From Lachnospiraceae bacterium UBA7179 (GTDB lineage: Bacteria; Bacillota; Clostridia; Lachnospirales; Lachnospiraceae), in the NCBI GenBank assembly GCA_002491195.1, contig DKVL01000090.1, positions 1-64,000 on the forward strand: DNA of 64,000 bases, in the 5' to 3' direction. Made by a program: the position numbers and the translations under genes. The notes beneath the pieces were generated by a model that saw nothing but the letters and a program-made list of their open reading frames with translations, searched no databases and was not told the DNA's origin. Below, in pieces: positions 44,891 to 53,839 of this stretch; the stretch's first letter is position 1, and each line of letters begins with the position of its first letter.

Positions 44891-45934
44891 TTATTTATTG
44901 GCAACTGCAGCCTTGATCTGCTCTGTAAGCATCGGCACAATCTTATTTAAATCGCCTACAATACCATAATCCGCCACATCAAAGATCGGCGCTGTCTCAT
45001 CCTTGTTGATTGCGATAATAATATCCGACTCTTCCATACCGGCCAAATGCTGGATCGCACCCGAGATACCGATTGCAAAATATACATTCGGACGAACAGT
45101 CTTACCAGTCTGTCCCACCTGCAGATCCTTGCTCTTCCAGCCGGCATCCACCACTGCACGGGAGCAGCTCACTGTACCGCCGATTGCCTCAGCAAGATCA
45201 TCAAGGATCTTGAAGTTTTCTGGGCTTCCCACGCCACGTCCGCCAGATACGAGAATCTTTGCGTCCATGATGTCCACTGTGTCTGTGAGATTCTTGACAA
45301 CCTCAACAATCTCCACATACTTGTTATCCGGTGTAAATCCAGGATTGAACTCCTCGATCACAGCCTTAGCGCCTTCCTTCTTCTCCAGCTTCTGCATAAC
45401 GCCGGGACGTACTGTCGCCATCTGCGGACGGAAATCAGGACATGCGATCGTAGCAATCGTATTCCCGCCAAATGCAGGACGTGTCATGAGCAGCTGATTA
45501 TGCTTCTGCTCCTTACCTGGAATCGGATTGATCGGGAAATCGCCGATCTCAAGTGAGGTACAGTCTGCTGTCAAACCTGTGTGAACTCTCGCAGAAACGC
45601 GCGGTCCTAAATCACGGCCGATCGCTGTAGCGCCCACCAGTAAGATCTCTGGCTTATATTTGTTAATGACAGATGCCAGTGCATGAGCATACGGTTCTGT
45701 TCTGTACTCTTTCAATTCCGGATCATCTACCACAATCACTCTATCTGCACCGTAAGCGGCAAGCTCGTCCGCCAGGCTCTTTACATCGCTTCCGACCAAT
45801 ACTGCTGTTACCTCTGCAGACAATTTCTCTGCAAGTCTCTTACCTTCGCCGATCAGCTCAAGGGCAATACCGCTCACCTTGTTATCCACCTGCTGTGCGA
45901 AGACAAACACGCCTTTATATTCTTCTAAATTCAT
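44891..45934 (-). CDS. etfA: Electron transfer flavoprotein, alpha subunit
   Basis: 347 residues. Together with EtfB and butyryl-CoA dehydrogenase it forms the complex that couples crotonyl-CoA reduction by NADH to ferredoxin reduction through flavin bifurcation. The N-terminal part is the adenine-nucleotide-like domain (EILLVGATAIGRDLGPRVSARVHTGL) and the C-terminal part binds FAD (LVSGGRGVGSPENF, VGQTGKTVRPNVY, GISGAIQHLAGM). GGAGG lies 6 bases before the ATG. It is the last gene of the thl-crt-hbd-bcd-etfB-etfA operon and follows etfB after 180 bases containing a large stem-loop. Confidence 0.96.
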   Translation of the reverse strand: MNLEEYKGVFVFAQQVDNKVSGIALELIGEGKRLAEKLSAEVTAVLVGSDVKSLADELAAYGADRVIVVDDPELKEYRTEPYAHALASVINKYKPEILLVGATAIGRDLGPRVSARVHTGLTADCTSLEIGDFPINPIPGKEQKHNQLLMTRPAFGGNTIATIACPDFRPQMATVRPGVMQKLEKKEGAKAVIEEFNPGFTPDNKYVEIVEVVKNLTDTVDIMDAKILVSGGRGVGSPENFKILDDLAEAIGGTVSCSRAVVDAGWKSKDLQVGQTGKTVRPNVYFAIGISGAIQHLAGMEESDIIIAINKDETAPIFDVADYGIVGDLNKIVPMLTEQIKAAVANK

Positions 45935-45973
45935 GATTAACCTCCATTATAATCTAAGAGTTCTATAACGATT

Positions 45974-46039
45974 CCGTGCCTTCCTGATTAAAAGCATCAA
46001 ACCATGCAAAAATCATTTTGCGTTTGACCTGATGCACGG
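45974..46039 (-). other. Intercistronic stem-loop between etfB and etfA
   Basis: Nested pairings CCGTGC/GCACGG (45974-45979, 46034-46039), GCATCA/TGATGC (45994-45999, 46030-46035, partly competing) and GCAAAA/TTTTGC (46006-46011, 46016-46021). It fills the gap upstream of the etfA ribosome site and has no terminator U-tract. Confidence 0.5.
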
Positions 46040-46114
46040 CACAATTCAAGTTTTCTCATGGTCATACACAGACCTGTGCTGATATCCATCACTTCTATAT
46101 CATAATAGAATGTA

Positions 46115-46897
46115 TTAGATAACATGCTTCTCTTTTAACTTGTCCATAATGTATGTTACAGATTCCGCAGGATCTAATGTAACCTTCTCGCCCTGTCCTT
46201 TTCTCACCTTATCAGATGCCCTTGCGATCTGTGTCGGTGAACCTTTGAGTCCAAGATTGGAATCCTCTACATCCTTCAAGTCAGCTCTGCCCCATGTGGT
46301 AATCTCTGCCTTGTATGCGTCAAAGATTCCACCCGGAGTCATATAACGGGGCTCGTTCAACTCAGCAAGCGCTGTGATCAGACAAGGCATCTTCGCTTTC
46401 AACACATGATATCTGTCATCATACTGACGCTCTACGATCACACTATCCCCATCAATCTTGATATTCTGCGCATAAGAGATCACCGGGATACCAAGGTGCT
46501 CTGAAATCTGCGGACCAACCTGTGCGGTATCGCCGTCGATTGCCTGACGGCCTGTGATGATCAGGTCATACTCAAGGTTTCTAAGCGCGCCTGCAAGTGT
46601 CTGGGAAGTAGCCCATGTATCTGCTCCGCCGAGAACCCTGTCAGTTACCAGGATACCCTTGTCCGCGCCCATAGCAATTGCTTCCCGGAGTACTTCCTCC
46701 GCTTTTGGAAGTCCCATTGTTACAACCGTTACTTCTGCACCATACTGATCCTTTAATCTCAATGCTGCCTCAAGACCTGCCTTGTCATCAGGATTCATGA
46801 TTGTCAGCATAGCTGCTCTATCAAGTGTACCATCAGGATTAAACTTAACGCCACCCTTTGTATCAGGTACCTGTTTCACACATACTACAACTTTCAT
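46115..46897 (-). CDS. etfB: Electron transfer flavoprotein, beta subunit
   Basis: 260 residues; it carries the electron-bifurcating or AMP/FAD site partnered with EtfA. Typical blocks are VCVKQVPDTKG at the start, NPDDKAGLEAALRLKD, VVTMGLPKAEEVLREAIAMGADKGILVTD, LIITGRQAIDGDTAQVGPQI and CLITALAELNEPRYM. AAGGAG lies before the ATG. It follows bcd, separated by repeat element copy B. Length and motifs match the Bcd-linked Etf group of butyrate producers. Confidence 0.96.
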   Translation of the reverse strand: MKVVVCVKQVPDTKGGVKFNPDGTLDRAAMLTIMNPDDKAGLEAALRLKDQYGAEVTVVTMGLPKAEEVLREAIAMGADKGILVTDRVLGGADTWATSQTLAGALRNLEYDLIITGRQAIDGDTAQVGPQISEHLGIPVISYAQNIKIDGDSVIVERQYDDRYHVLKAKMPCLITALAELNEPRYMTPGGIFDAYKAEITTWGRADLKDVEDSNLGLKGSPTQIARASDKVRKGQGEKVTLDPAESVTYIMDKLKEKHVI

Positions 46898-46963
46898 GTT
46901 TATTCTCCTTATATTTTATTTTTTCAAAATGCGATATTTTTACTACCACCGTCTGAATCACTC

Positions 46964-47046
46964 AGAAGAACGCTGCCCTTTGCGTTCTTCTAAAAACTTA
47001 GTAAATCTTAGCGCATGTCCTCTATGCGCTTAGATGCACTTAGTTT
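46964..47046 (-). repeat. Two-hairpin intergenic repeat element, copy B
   Basis: Hairpin 1: AGAAGAACGC (46964-46973) and GCGTTCTTCT (46982-46991), perfect. Hairpin 2: 23-base arms 46994-47016 and 47024-47046 with about four mismatches, built on CTTAGCGCAT/ATGCGCTTAG and an outer ACTTAG pair. It fills most of the gap between the bcd stop and the etfB leader, in the same orientation as copies A, C and D. Confidence 0.7.
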
Positions 47047-47051
47047 TTTAT

Positions 47052-48218
47052 TTATTTCAAAAGGTTCGATGAGATAACCATTCTCTGAACTTCGCTTGTT
47101 CCTTCGTAGATCTCTGTGATCTTGGCATCTCTCATCATGCGCTCTACTTCGTACTCTCTCGTGTAGCCATAACCGCCGTGCAGCTGAACAGCCTTTGTGG
47201 TAACTTCCATAGCCATCTCTGCAGCGTATAACTTCGCCATAGCTGCTTCTACATTGTAAGAAGTCTTGTGATCCTTCGTGTACTGATCCTTTGTGCACGC
47301 AGCCTTGTAAACCATAAACTGGGCAGCCTGTGCCTTTGTAGCCATATCTGCAAGCTGGAACTGTGTATTCTGGAACGCGCCGATCGCACGTCCGAACTGC
47401 TTTCTCTCTTTCACATAAGCAATTGTTCTCTCCAGAGCGCCCTCGCCGATACCAAGCGCCTGCGCAGCGATACCGATACGTCCGCCGTCAAGTGTGTGCA
47501 TCGCGATACCAAAGCCCTTGCCCTGCTGTCCCAGCATATTCTCCTTCGGGATACGGCAGTCTGTGAAGATCAGCTCATACGTAGAAGAACCGCGGATACC
47601 CATCTTCTTCTCTTTTGTACCAAATGAGAATCCAGGTGTGCCCTTCTCCACGATAAATGAAGAAATTTCTTTTGTCATTCTGCCACGCTTCTCGATCATG
47701 CCTGTGATTGCAAAAATCACATATACATCGGCCTCTTTACCGTTTGTGATAAAAATCTTTGATCCGTTGAGAACCCACTCATCGCCATCCAGCACAGCCT
47801 TTGTCTGCTGTCCCTGTGCGTCTGTACCTGCACCCGGCTCTGTCAGACCGAAAGCGCCGATCTTCTTACCGCTTGCAAGATCAGGCAGATATTTCTGCTT
47901 CTGCTCCTCTGTGCCAAATGTAAGGATCGGATCACAGCAGAGGGAAGTATGTGCAGATACGATAACCGCTGTCGTACCGCATACCTTTGCCAGCTCCTCA
48001 ACACACATTGCATAAGTCAGGACATCACAGCCCTGTCCGCCATATTCCTTTGGAATAGGAATCCCCATGAAACCAGCCTTAGCCATTTTCTCGACAGTTG
48101 CCCTTGGGAACTCCTCTGTCTCATCTACCTCGATTGCAAGAGGCTTTACCTCTTTCTCAGCGAACTCTTTGAAGAGTGTTCTCGCCATCTCATGCTCTTT
48201 ACTTAATGTAAAATCCAT
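47052..48218 (-). CDS. bcd: Butyryl-CoA dehydrogenase (acyl-CoA dehydrogenase)
   Basis: Reduces crotonyl-CoA to butyryl-CoA with EtfAB. The 388-residue FAD enzyme has MDFTLSKEHEMARTLFKEFA at the start, GAFGLTEPGAGTDAQGQ (FAD/substrate site), ILTFGTEEQKQKYLP, and the C-terminal catalytic-base region LHGGYGYTREYEVERMMRDA followed by IYEGTSEVQRM with its Glu. GGAGG precedes the ATG at 48218; a short upstream extension is not supported. Fourth gene of the operon. The two hairpins of element B begin 5 bases after its stop. Confidence 0.95.
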   Translation of the reverse strand: MDFTLSKEHEMARTLFKEFAEKEVKPLAIEVDETEEFPRATVEKMAKAGFMGIPIPKEYGGQGCDVLTYAMCVEELAKVCGTTAVIVSAHTSLCCDPILTFGTEEQKQKYLPDLASGKKIGAFGLTEPGAGTDAQGQQTKAVLDGDEWVLNGSKIFITNGKEADVYVIFAITGMIEKRGRMTKEISSFIVEKGTPGFSFGTKEKKMGIRGSSTYELIFTDCRIPKENMLGQQGKGFGIAMHTLDGGRIGIAAQALGIGEGALERTIAYVKERKQFGRAIGAFQNTQFQLADMATKAQAAQFMVYKAACTKDQYTKDHKTSYNVEAAMAKLYAAEMAMEVTTKAVQLHGGYGYTREYEVERMMRDAKITEIYEGTSEVQRMVISSNLLK

Positions 48219-48270
48219 GTTATTATTCCTCCGTTTTATATTTACTTCGATCAATTATTTTTTACCACGA

Positions 48271-48297
48271 ACAGCAAGCCACTGTGCCTGTTGCTGT
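48271..48297 (-). other. Stem-loop between hbd and bcd
   Basis: ACAGCAA (48271-48277) and TTGCTGT (48291-48297) pair perfectly; further GC-rich repeats (GCGCCTTATGC and GCGCCTTGC at about 48330-48350) lie beside it. It is the hbd-bcd counterpart of the hairpins in the other operon gaps but differs in sequence. Confidence 0.4.
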
Positions 48298-48370
48298 CAT
48301 GAGACCGATCATCCGTCATTTCATGGCAGCGCCTTATGCACAGCGCCTTGCCGCAGCATTATATACTCAA

Positions 48371-49213
48371 TTATTTCTTAGAATAATCATAGAAGCCAGC
48401 GCCTGTCTTCTTTCCAAGCTTTCCAGCGCGCACCATCTTTCTGAGAAGCGGAGACGGTGCATACTTGGAGTCACCTGTCTCAGCATAGATCACTTCCATG
48501 ATCGCAAGCACGATATCCAGTCCTATGTAATCGCCAAGTGCCAGAGGTCCCATCGGATGATTTGCACCGAGCTGCATTGCCACATCGATGTCCGCAACAC
48601 TTGCAACACCTGCCGCATATACATTGATTGCCTCATTGATCATCGGAATCAGGATTCTATTCACTACGAAACCAGCTGCCTCGTTCACCTCTACAGGAGT
48701 CTTGCCGATCTCTACAGCGATACCCTTGATCTTCTCAACCAGTTCTGCCGGCGTATTTGCGCCTGCGATCACTTCTACCAGCTTCATTCTGTCAGCTGGG
48801 TTAAAGAAGTGCATACCAACGAGCGGACGGTCCAGACCAGCACCCATCTCTGTGATAGAAAGGGACGAGGTATTGGTAGCAAAGATACACTCTGGCTTTA
48901 CAATCTCCTGCAGCTCCTTAAATGTAGTCTTCTTGATCTCCATCTTCTCAGGAGCAACCTCGATCACGAGATCACAATCTGTACAGATCTCCTTCAGACC
49001 AGTAACAATCTTTGCCGCAATTGCATCTGCTTTCTCCTGTGTGATCTTCTCCTTGCCTACGAGGAAGTTCAGATTTTTTAAAATCTTAGCCTTTCCTCCG
49101 TCTGCAAACTCCTGCTTAATATCACATAAGCATACCTCATAGCCATCTGTCATTGCAAATGCCTGTGCAATACCGGAACCCATCGTTCCTGCACCAATAA
49201 TACCAACCTTCAT
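48371..49213 (-). CDS. hbd: 3-hydroxybutyryl-CoA dehydrogenase
   Basis: Reduces acetoacetyl-CoA to 3-hydroxybutyryl-CoA with NAD(P)H. The 280-residue protein has the Rossmann motif GIIGAGTMGSGIAQAFA, ATNTSSLSITEMG, the catalytic His in GMHFFNPADRMKLVEV, and VNRILIPMINEA plus the dimer domain GPLALGDYIGLD. AAAGGAGG lies 7 bases before the ATG at 49213, which is preferred over a start at 49249. Third gene of the operon, 55 bases after crt. Confidence 0.96.
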   Translation of the reverse strand: MKVGIIGAGTMGSGIAQAFAMTDGYEVCLCDIKQEFADGGKAKILKNLNFLVGKEKITQEKADAIAAKIVTGLKEICTDCDLVIEVAPEKMEIKKTTFKELQEIVKPECIFATNTSSLSITEMGAGLDRPLVGMHFFNPADRMKLVEVIAGANTPAELVEKIKGIAVEIGKTPVEVNEAAGFVVNRILIPMINEAINVYAAGVASVADIDVAMQLGANHPMGPLALGDYIGLDIVLAIMEVIYAETGDSKYAPSPLLRKMVRAGKLGKKTGAGFYDYSKK

Positions 49214-49268
49214 TGTCAGTCCTCCTTTATTTTTTGTTTTTCTTTGCACTCTCCAAAAGAATCACCTG

Positions 49269-50054
49269 CTAACAGTTTTTGAACGGCTCCTTCACCTTCT
49301 CCTTGTTCTTGTCAAGAAAAAATGCCATACCATACTTCTGATCCTCTGTCTCGAAGCAGTCGCCAAACAGCTTCTCCTCGATCACAATCGCCTTGTCCAT
49401 ATCGACATCAAGTCCCTCATTGATTGCCTTCTTGCAGTTGCGGACTGCGATCGGCGCATTCTTTGCGATGCCTGCCGCCATCTTTTCCGCCTGTACCATC
49501 AGTTCCTCCGCAGGATATACGGCGTTTACCAGACCGATCCGAAGTGCCTCGTCCGCCTTGATGTTTCTTGCTGTGTAGATCATCTGCTTTGCCATACCTG
49601 CGCCCACAAGACGCGCAAGTCTCTGTGTACCGCCAAAGCCCGGTGTGATGCCAAGGCCAACCTCCGGCTGACCAAACACAGCATTGTCAGAACAGATCCT
49701 GATGTCGCAGCTCATGGAGATCTCGCACCCGCCGCCGAGCGCAAATCCGTTCACTGCCGCGATCACAGGAATCGGGAACGTCTCCAGTTTTCTGAATACA
49801 TCGTTTCCCTTCTTGCCAAATGCCTCGCCCTCTGCCTTTGTGAGCGTGCTCATCTCACCAATATCCGCACCCGCAACGAATGATTTGGAGCCTGCGCCTG
49901 TGAGGATCAGGCATCTCACCTCATCGAGATTCACAGCGTCAAGTGTCGCATTCAGCTCGTCCAGCACCTGTGAATTTAATGCATTCAGGGCTTTTTCACG
50001 GTTGATTGTAATCTTTCCAACCGCACCGTTTACTTCATACAAAATAAAATCCAT
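49269..50054 (-). CDS. crt: 3-hydroxybutyryl-CoA dehydratase (crotonase)
   Basis: Dehydrates 3-hydroxybutyryl-CoA to crotonyl-CoA. The 261-residue enoyl-CoA hydratase-fold protein has the oxyanion segment AGADIGEM, ALGGGCEISMSCDI and EVGLGITPGFGGTQRLARLVG with both catalytic Glu residues (in GGCE and QPEVGLG). GGAGG lies 6 bases before the ATG at 50054; a GTG at 50066 contains that site and is unlikely. It is the second gene of the operon and follows element copy C. Confidence 0.96.
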   Translation of the reverse strand: MDFILYEVNGAVGKITINREKALNALNSQVLDELNATLDAVNLDEVRCLILTGAGSKSFVAGADIGEMSTLTKAEGEAFGKKGNDVFRKLETFPIPVIAAVNGFALGGGCEISMSCDIRICSDNAVFGQPEVGLGITPGFGGTQRLARLVGAGMAKQMIYTARNIKADEALRIGLVNAVYPAEELMVQAEKMAAGIAKNAPIAVRNCKKAINEGLDVDMDKAIVIEEKLFGDCFETEDQKYGMAFFLDKNKEKVKEPFKNC

Positions 50055-50076
50055 ACTTACCTCCACTCATATAATT

Positions 50077-50168
50077 TCAGAAGAACGCCTGCTCCCGGCG
50101 TTCTTCTGACGCGTAATTTGGAAAATCTGAGCCAGTGTTTTTTACTGGCTTAGATTTTCTTTACGCGT
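50077..50168 (-). repeat. Two-hairpin intergenic repeat element, copy C
   Basis: Hairpin 1: TCAGAAGAACGCC (50077-50089) and GGCGTTCTTCTGA (50097-50109), perfect 13 base pairs. Hairpin 2: arms 50109-50136 and 50144-50168 starting and ending in ACGCGT with core AGCCAGT/ACTGGCT and the CTGAG/CTTAG boxes. It fills the gap between thl and crt; the outer arm includes the thl stop codon. Confidence 0.7.
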
Positions 50169-51354
50169 TTGCTTCATACTTTTTAACAACTGTAGAGCAT
50201 CCCATACCACCGCCGATACACAATGTGGCAAGACCAGTCTTAGCACCCTTTGCCTCCATCTCATGAAGCAGTGTGACTAAGATACGGCATCCTGATGCTC
50301 CTACCGGGTGGCCTAATGCAATTGCTCCGCCGTTCGGATTCAACTGCTTATCCACATCGATTCCCAGATCCCTGCCTACTGCGATCGACTGTGCTGCAAA
50401 TGCCTCATTTGCCTCAATAATGTCAAAGTCCTCGATCTTCATGCCAGTCTTTGCCAGAACCTTCTTAGTAGCTGCAACAGGTCCGATCCCCATAACTTCC
50501 GGTCTCACACCTGCCAGTGCTCCTGCAACCCACTCAGCCATAGGAGTCACGCCCAATTCTTTTGCTTTCTCCTCGCTCATCACTACGATAGCAGCTGCAC
50601 CGTCATTGATTCCTGATGCGTTTCCTGCTGTAACATACTTATCCTTGTTGATCGGACGAAGTTTCGCAAGCCCTTCCATTGTAGAACCTGCTCTTGGTCC
50701 CTCATCAACCTTAAATTCCACTGTTTCCTTTTTCTTCTTAACCATTACAGGAACGATTTCCTTGTCAAACGCGCCCGACTTCTGAGCGGCCTCAGCCTTC
50801 TGCTGGCTCTTCAATGCAAACTCGTCAAGTTCCTCGCGTGTGATGCCCCACTCATCGCAGATATTATCCGCTGTCTGAATCATGTGGTAATCGTTGAATG
50901 CATCCCACAATGCATCCTTGATCATGGTATCTACCAATACACCATTGTTCATTCTATATCCGAAACGCGCATTAGGAAGTGCGAAAGGAGCCATAGACAT
51001 ATTTTCCATACCGCCTGCTACAACGATATCTGCATCACCTGCTAAAATCATCTGCGCAGCCATGTTTACACAGTTAAGACCTGAACCACATACAACATTC
51101 ACTGTAACTGCCGGTGTCTCAATGGGAATACCCGCCTTGATTGCTGACTGACGGGCTACATTCTGTCCTAATCCAGCCTGGATCACACATCCCATATATA
51201 CATGCTCAACCTTGTCAGCCGGAACACCCGCCCTGTTCAGAGCCTCCTTAATTACGATTGCTCCAAGCTCCGGAGCCGGAGTTGTGCTGAGCGAACCGCC
51301 CATAGTGCCGATTGCTGTACGACATGCACCTGCTAATACAATTTTCTTTGCCAT
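50161..51354 (-). CDS. thl: Acetyl-CoA acetyltransferase (thiolase)
   Basis: Condenses two acetyl-CoA to acetoacetyl-CoA, the entry step to butyrate. The 397-residue thiolase has the nucleophilic Cys in NVVCGSGLNCV, the NGGAIALGHPVGASGCRI His block and the C-terminal CIGGGMG Cys. GGAGG precedes the ATG at 51354 (itself just downstream of another in-frame ATG at 51369 that contains the site). First gene of the minus-strand operon thl-crt-hbd-bcd-etfB-etfA, behind a leader of roughly 200 bases. Confidence 0.96.
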   Translation of the reverse strand: MAKKIVLAGACRTAIGTMGGSLSTTPAPELGAIVIKEALNRAGVPADKVEHVYMGCVIQAGLGQNVARQSAIKAGIPIETPAVTVNVVCGSGLNCVNMAAQMILAGDADIVVAGGMENMSMAPFALPNARFGYRMNNGVLVDTMIKDALWDAFNDYHMIQTADNICDEWGITREELDEFALKSQQKAEAAQKSGAFDKEIVPVMVKKKKETVEFKVDEGPRAGSTMEGLAKLRPINKDKYVTAGNASGINDGAAAIVVMSEEKAKELGVTPMAEWVAGALAGVRPEVMGIGPVAATKKVLAKTGMKIEDFDIIEANEAFAAQSIAVGRDLGIDVDKQLNPNGGAIALGHPVGASGCRILVTLLHEMEAKGAKTGLATLCIGGGMGCSTVVKKYEANA

Positions 51355-51560
51355 TCTCTTTTCCTCCATCTTAATGATACTCCCATAATGGGTTTCTGTG
51401 TTTCCACGTGACTGCGATTTTTATAACAATAACAACAATAACCAAAAAATTCCAAAAATGCACAAAAAAATTTCGCAAATTCTCTCAATACAATTCGTTC
51501 GCACACAGATCCTTTGTGCAGTATTCAGAATTTGTTATAGGAATCACAACCATTGTGCTT

Positions 51561-51589
51561 ATTTTATCACATTGTTAAAAAAAAAGCAA
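51561..51589 (-). promoter_or_regulatory. Candidate promoter of the butyrate operon
   Basis: On the minus strand TTGCTT (51584-51589), 17 bases including a nine-T run, and TAAAAT (51561-51566) with an extended TG. The leader to thl is about 200 bases, AT-rich, with no clear riboswitch. No other feature is seen in the 51355-51762 gap. Confidence 0.5.
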
Positions 51590-51762
51590 TCTATTTGTCT
51601 TTTGATATTTATTGCAATATTCACGAATTTTGCCTGTTAAAATTATCCACTTTTATCCAATACACTTCTGCTGCAGGCAGTTTTCCCTGTTGCTTGTTGT
51701 GCATTTTTCCCATTTGTCACAATCAGGAACTATTCAAAAAGAACCAGTACATCTTGACTTGT

Positions 51763-52686
51763 CTATTCCTGCTCCAAAACTCCCGCGATCTTCTTGATCA
51801 TCTCGTCTTCCTTCAGCCGGAATTTGATCTCTACCCTTCTGGAAGCCGGCATATCCACCTCCCCGGTGGGATTTCCCAAAGCATCCTTTTGATAAACCGG
51901 ATTACTCCATGATTTTCCGTTGACAGTCAGAAGTTTTTGCAGCTGTTCAATCTTCGTCTCACTGAGTCCATTGTTTTTGTTCAGGCAGAAATCCGCCACG
52001 GCGTTCGCACGCTCGTAGGACAGCTCCATATTGCTCTGGTAGCCTCCGTCCGTGTCCGTGTGTCCCTCGATGATAATCTCGGCAATATAATCGCGAAACT
52101 GATCCTGGAGCAGCACATCCAGATACATCGGAATGATATTTTTTAAAGTTTCCCTGCTCTCCGCTGTCAGTGAGGCACTGTTATAGCGAAAAAGCACATC
52201 CGAGGAAAACGTAATGGAACCAGTCTGCGCGTCCACTTTCATCGTGGAATTGCTGAAAGCGGACTGCAGCGCGCCGATTATATCCGTGCGGATGCCAACG
52301 ATATCCTGTAATTCCTGCTTCGTCGTCGTCAGTTCCTGCCTGGCGTTTTCGATCTCCAGGTAAGCATTGTTCAGCTCTTCCTGTGTCAGGGCCGCCTGCG
52401 CGTAGGCCTGCTGTAATTCCGCCAAGGAAGATGCAAGCTCCTCATTTGACTTCTCCAGCTCCGACTTGGAAAATTCCAAATCCTCTATGGTCGCGTCCAA
52501 CTCGCTCTGCGCCGCGTTAAGTTCCAATCTCGTCCGGTCGAGATCATTCGTTTTCTGTCTGTATATGGCAAGGGTGACCGCTATCAACAAAATAAATATC
52601 AACAGGAGCGCCGCCATCATATCCGAATATGACTGCCAGTAACTGTGCTCCGCAAAAGCTTCTCTGTCTCTTCGCCTATTTCTCAT
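51763..52686 (-). CDS. ZorB-like MotB/OmpA-family membrane protein
   Basis: 307 residues: one membrane segment (about 22-42) directly after SYSDMMAALLLIF, whose Asp22 corresponds to the ion-binding Asp of MotB-type stators; a heptad-rich coiled coil (about 45-130); and a C-terminal OmpA-like peptidoglycan-binding domain (IIIEGHTDTDG, then ELSYERANAVADF). It overlaps the ZorA-like gene by 11 bases. A flagellar role is unlikely because no flagellar genes are present; a MotAB-like pair beside a DUF1998 helicase fits the membrane motor of Zorya defence, which senses phage attack at the envelope. Confidence 0.75.
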   Translation of the reverse strand: MRNRRRDREAFAEHSYWQSYSDMMAALLLIFILLIAVTLAIYRQKTNDLDRTRLELNAAQSELDATIEDLEFSKSELEKSNEELASSLAELQQAYAQAALTQEELNNAYLEIENARQELTTTKQELQDIVGIRTDIIGALQSAFSNSTMKVDAQTGSITFSSDVLFRYNSASLTAESRETLKNIIPMYLDVLLQDQFRDYIAEIIIEGHTDTDGGYQSNMELSYERANAVADFCLNKNNGLSETKIEQLQKLLTVNGKSWSNPVYQKDALGNPTGEVDMPASRRVEIKFRLKEDEMIKKIAGVLEQE

Positions 52687-53839
52687 ATAAATTCCTCATC
52701 TGCTCAAATGTATAGATCTGACTGCTGATCTCATCGCTCATATCACTGCACATGTCTGCCAGCATTTCCTTCTGTTCCTCAAGCTGTTTTGCAAATACTT
52801 CCTGCCTTTCCATGATACTTGTGAGAGCCTCCTGCATGTTGCGGTCTGCTTCCACTAAAGCCGTGACCGCTTCCACCATCTCCGAAACATTGGCCGCGCT
52901 GGCAGCCTGTGATTCTCCCGCACTCTTCAAAGTATTCCCGAGTTTCTTAAAATCCACATCCAACGCCGACTGCATCTGCTGCGTAAACCGGTCTACGATG
53001 CGCCCCACGCCTGCTGTCTGCTCCGCCGCATTGCCTTTCATCACTTCAAGGATCTGCCTTAAGGTACTTGCCATCCCCGCCTGATAGATGAGCATTGTCG
53101 CAGCATTTTCATCCTCCTTCGCGGTAAGCGGCTGCGTGGTCTGACGGAATACACTCAAAAATTCATCCAGCGTCCTGTACGCATCCGCCATAATCCTTCG
53201 ATAAATAATGCTAAACACCAGTGAAAAGAAGATCCCATACACCGAAGTGTGAAAAGCCACCTTCATACCGGAGAGCAGTGAACCCACATTATCAGAAATG
53301 GTAAAAATATCATCTCCGCTGAATGCGCCCAGCCCCATGGACAGACCGAGAAACGTTCCTAAAATTCCCATACCTGTAAGCGTTCCCGAAACTCCGGAAT
53401 TAAAATAATTCATGCCTACCCGGTCGAGGAGATCCTCATTGATATATTCCTCCAGCTCACAGGAAGAACCAGCGCCCCGCTTCGTCTTTGAACCCTTTAC
53501 CCGCAATCGGTACTTATTGAATGCATCCTGCAAATCTTTTTCCTCAAAAAATTCAGCGTCATCTTTGTAATTTGCCCAAAGGTTCTGTTCCCTGGACTCC
53601 TTATATTCTTTCTGCAGGCGCAGCCTGACATCCTCCAGTTCGCGGGTAACTTTGCCCAGTCTGCCAAAACTGATGGCTGATATGATAAACAGAATCCCAA
53701 TCACGATCAGAAATCCGATATTGATGATCAGGTTTATAGACGAATTCCACTCTCCTGTAAATACTCCGTTCAGATACAGGACAAATGCCACCACAATGAC
53801 ATACAACACAAATAGTACATAATACTGCTTACTCTTCAT
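52676..53839 (-). CDS. ZorA-like MotA/TolQ/ExbB-family proton-channel protein
   Basis: 387 residues with four hydrophobic segments (about 8-28, 34-58, 152-178, 204-228) and a long C-terminal cytoplasmic tail (about 240-387) of heptad repeats (MVEAVTALVEADRNMQEALT). GTLTGMGILGTFLGLSMGLGAF and AFHTSVYGIFFSLVF are the TolQ/MotA channel blocks. It would assemble around the ZorB-like subunit as a proton-driven motor. The tail is shorter than I recall for typical ZorA. The ATG at 53839 follows AAAGGA; a GTG at 53872 is an alternative. A weak promoter (TAAACT) may lie in the 239-base gap upstream. Confidence 0.75.
   Translation of the reverse strand: MKSKQYYVLFVLYVIVVAFVLYLNGVFTGEWNSSINLIINIGFLIVIGILFIISAISFGRLGKVTRELEDVRLRLQKEYKESREQNLWANYKDDAEFFEEKDLQDAFNKYRLRVKGSKTKRGAGSSCELEEYINEDLLDRVGMNYFNSGVSGTLTGMGILGTFLGLSMGLGAFSGDDIFTISDNVGSLLSGMKVAFHTSVYGIFFSLVFSIIYRRIMADAYRTLDEFLSVFRQTTQPLTAKEDENAATMLIYQAGMASTLRQILEVMKGNAAEQTAGVGRIVDRFTQQMQSALDVDFKKLGNTLKSAGESQAASAANVSEMVEAVTALVEADRNMQEALTSIMERQEVFAKQLEEQKEMLADMCSDMSDEISSQIYTFEQMRNLYEK

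Noticed and set aside
51541..51600. Rex redox-repressor site at the butyrate operon promoter
   Set aside because: TTAACA and TTATCACA half-sites are present but no proper TTGTTAA-type palindrome can be assembled.
51763..53839. MotA/MotB-like pair as flagellar stator
   Set aside because: No flagellar genes nearby; coiled-coil linker, long cytoplasmic tail and helicase neighbour suit a Zorya-type pair better.
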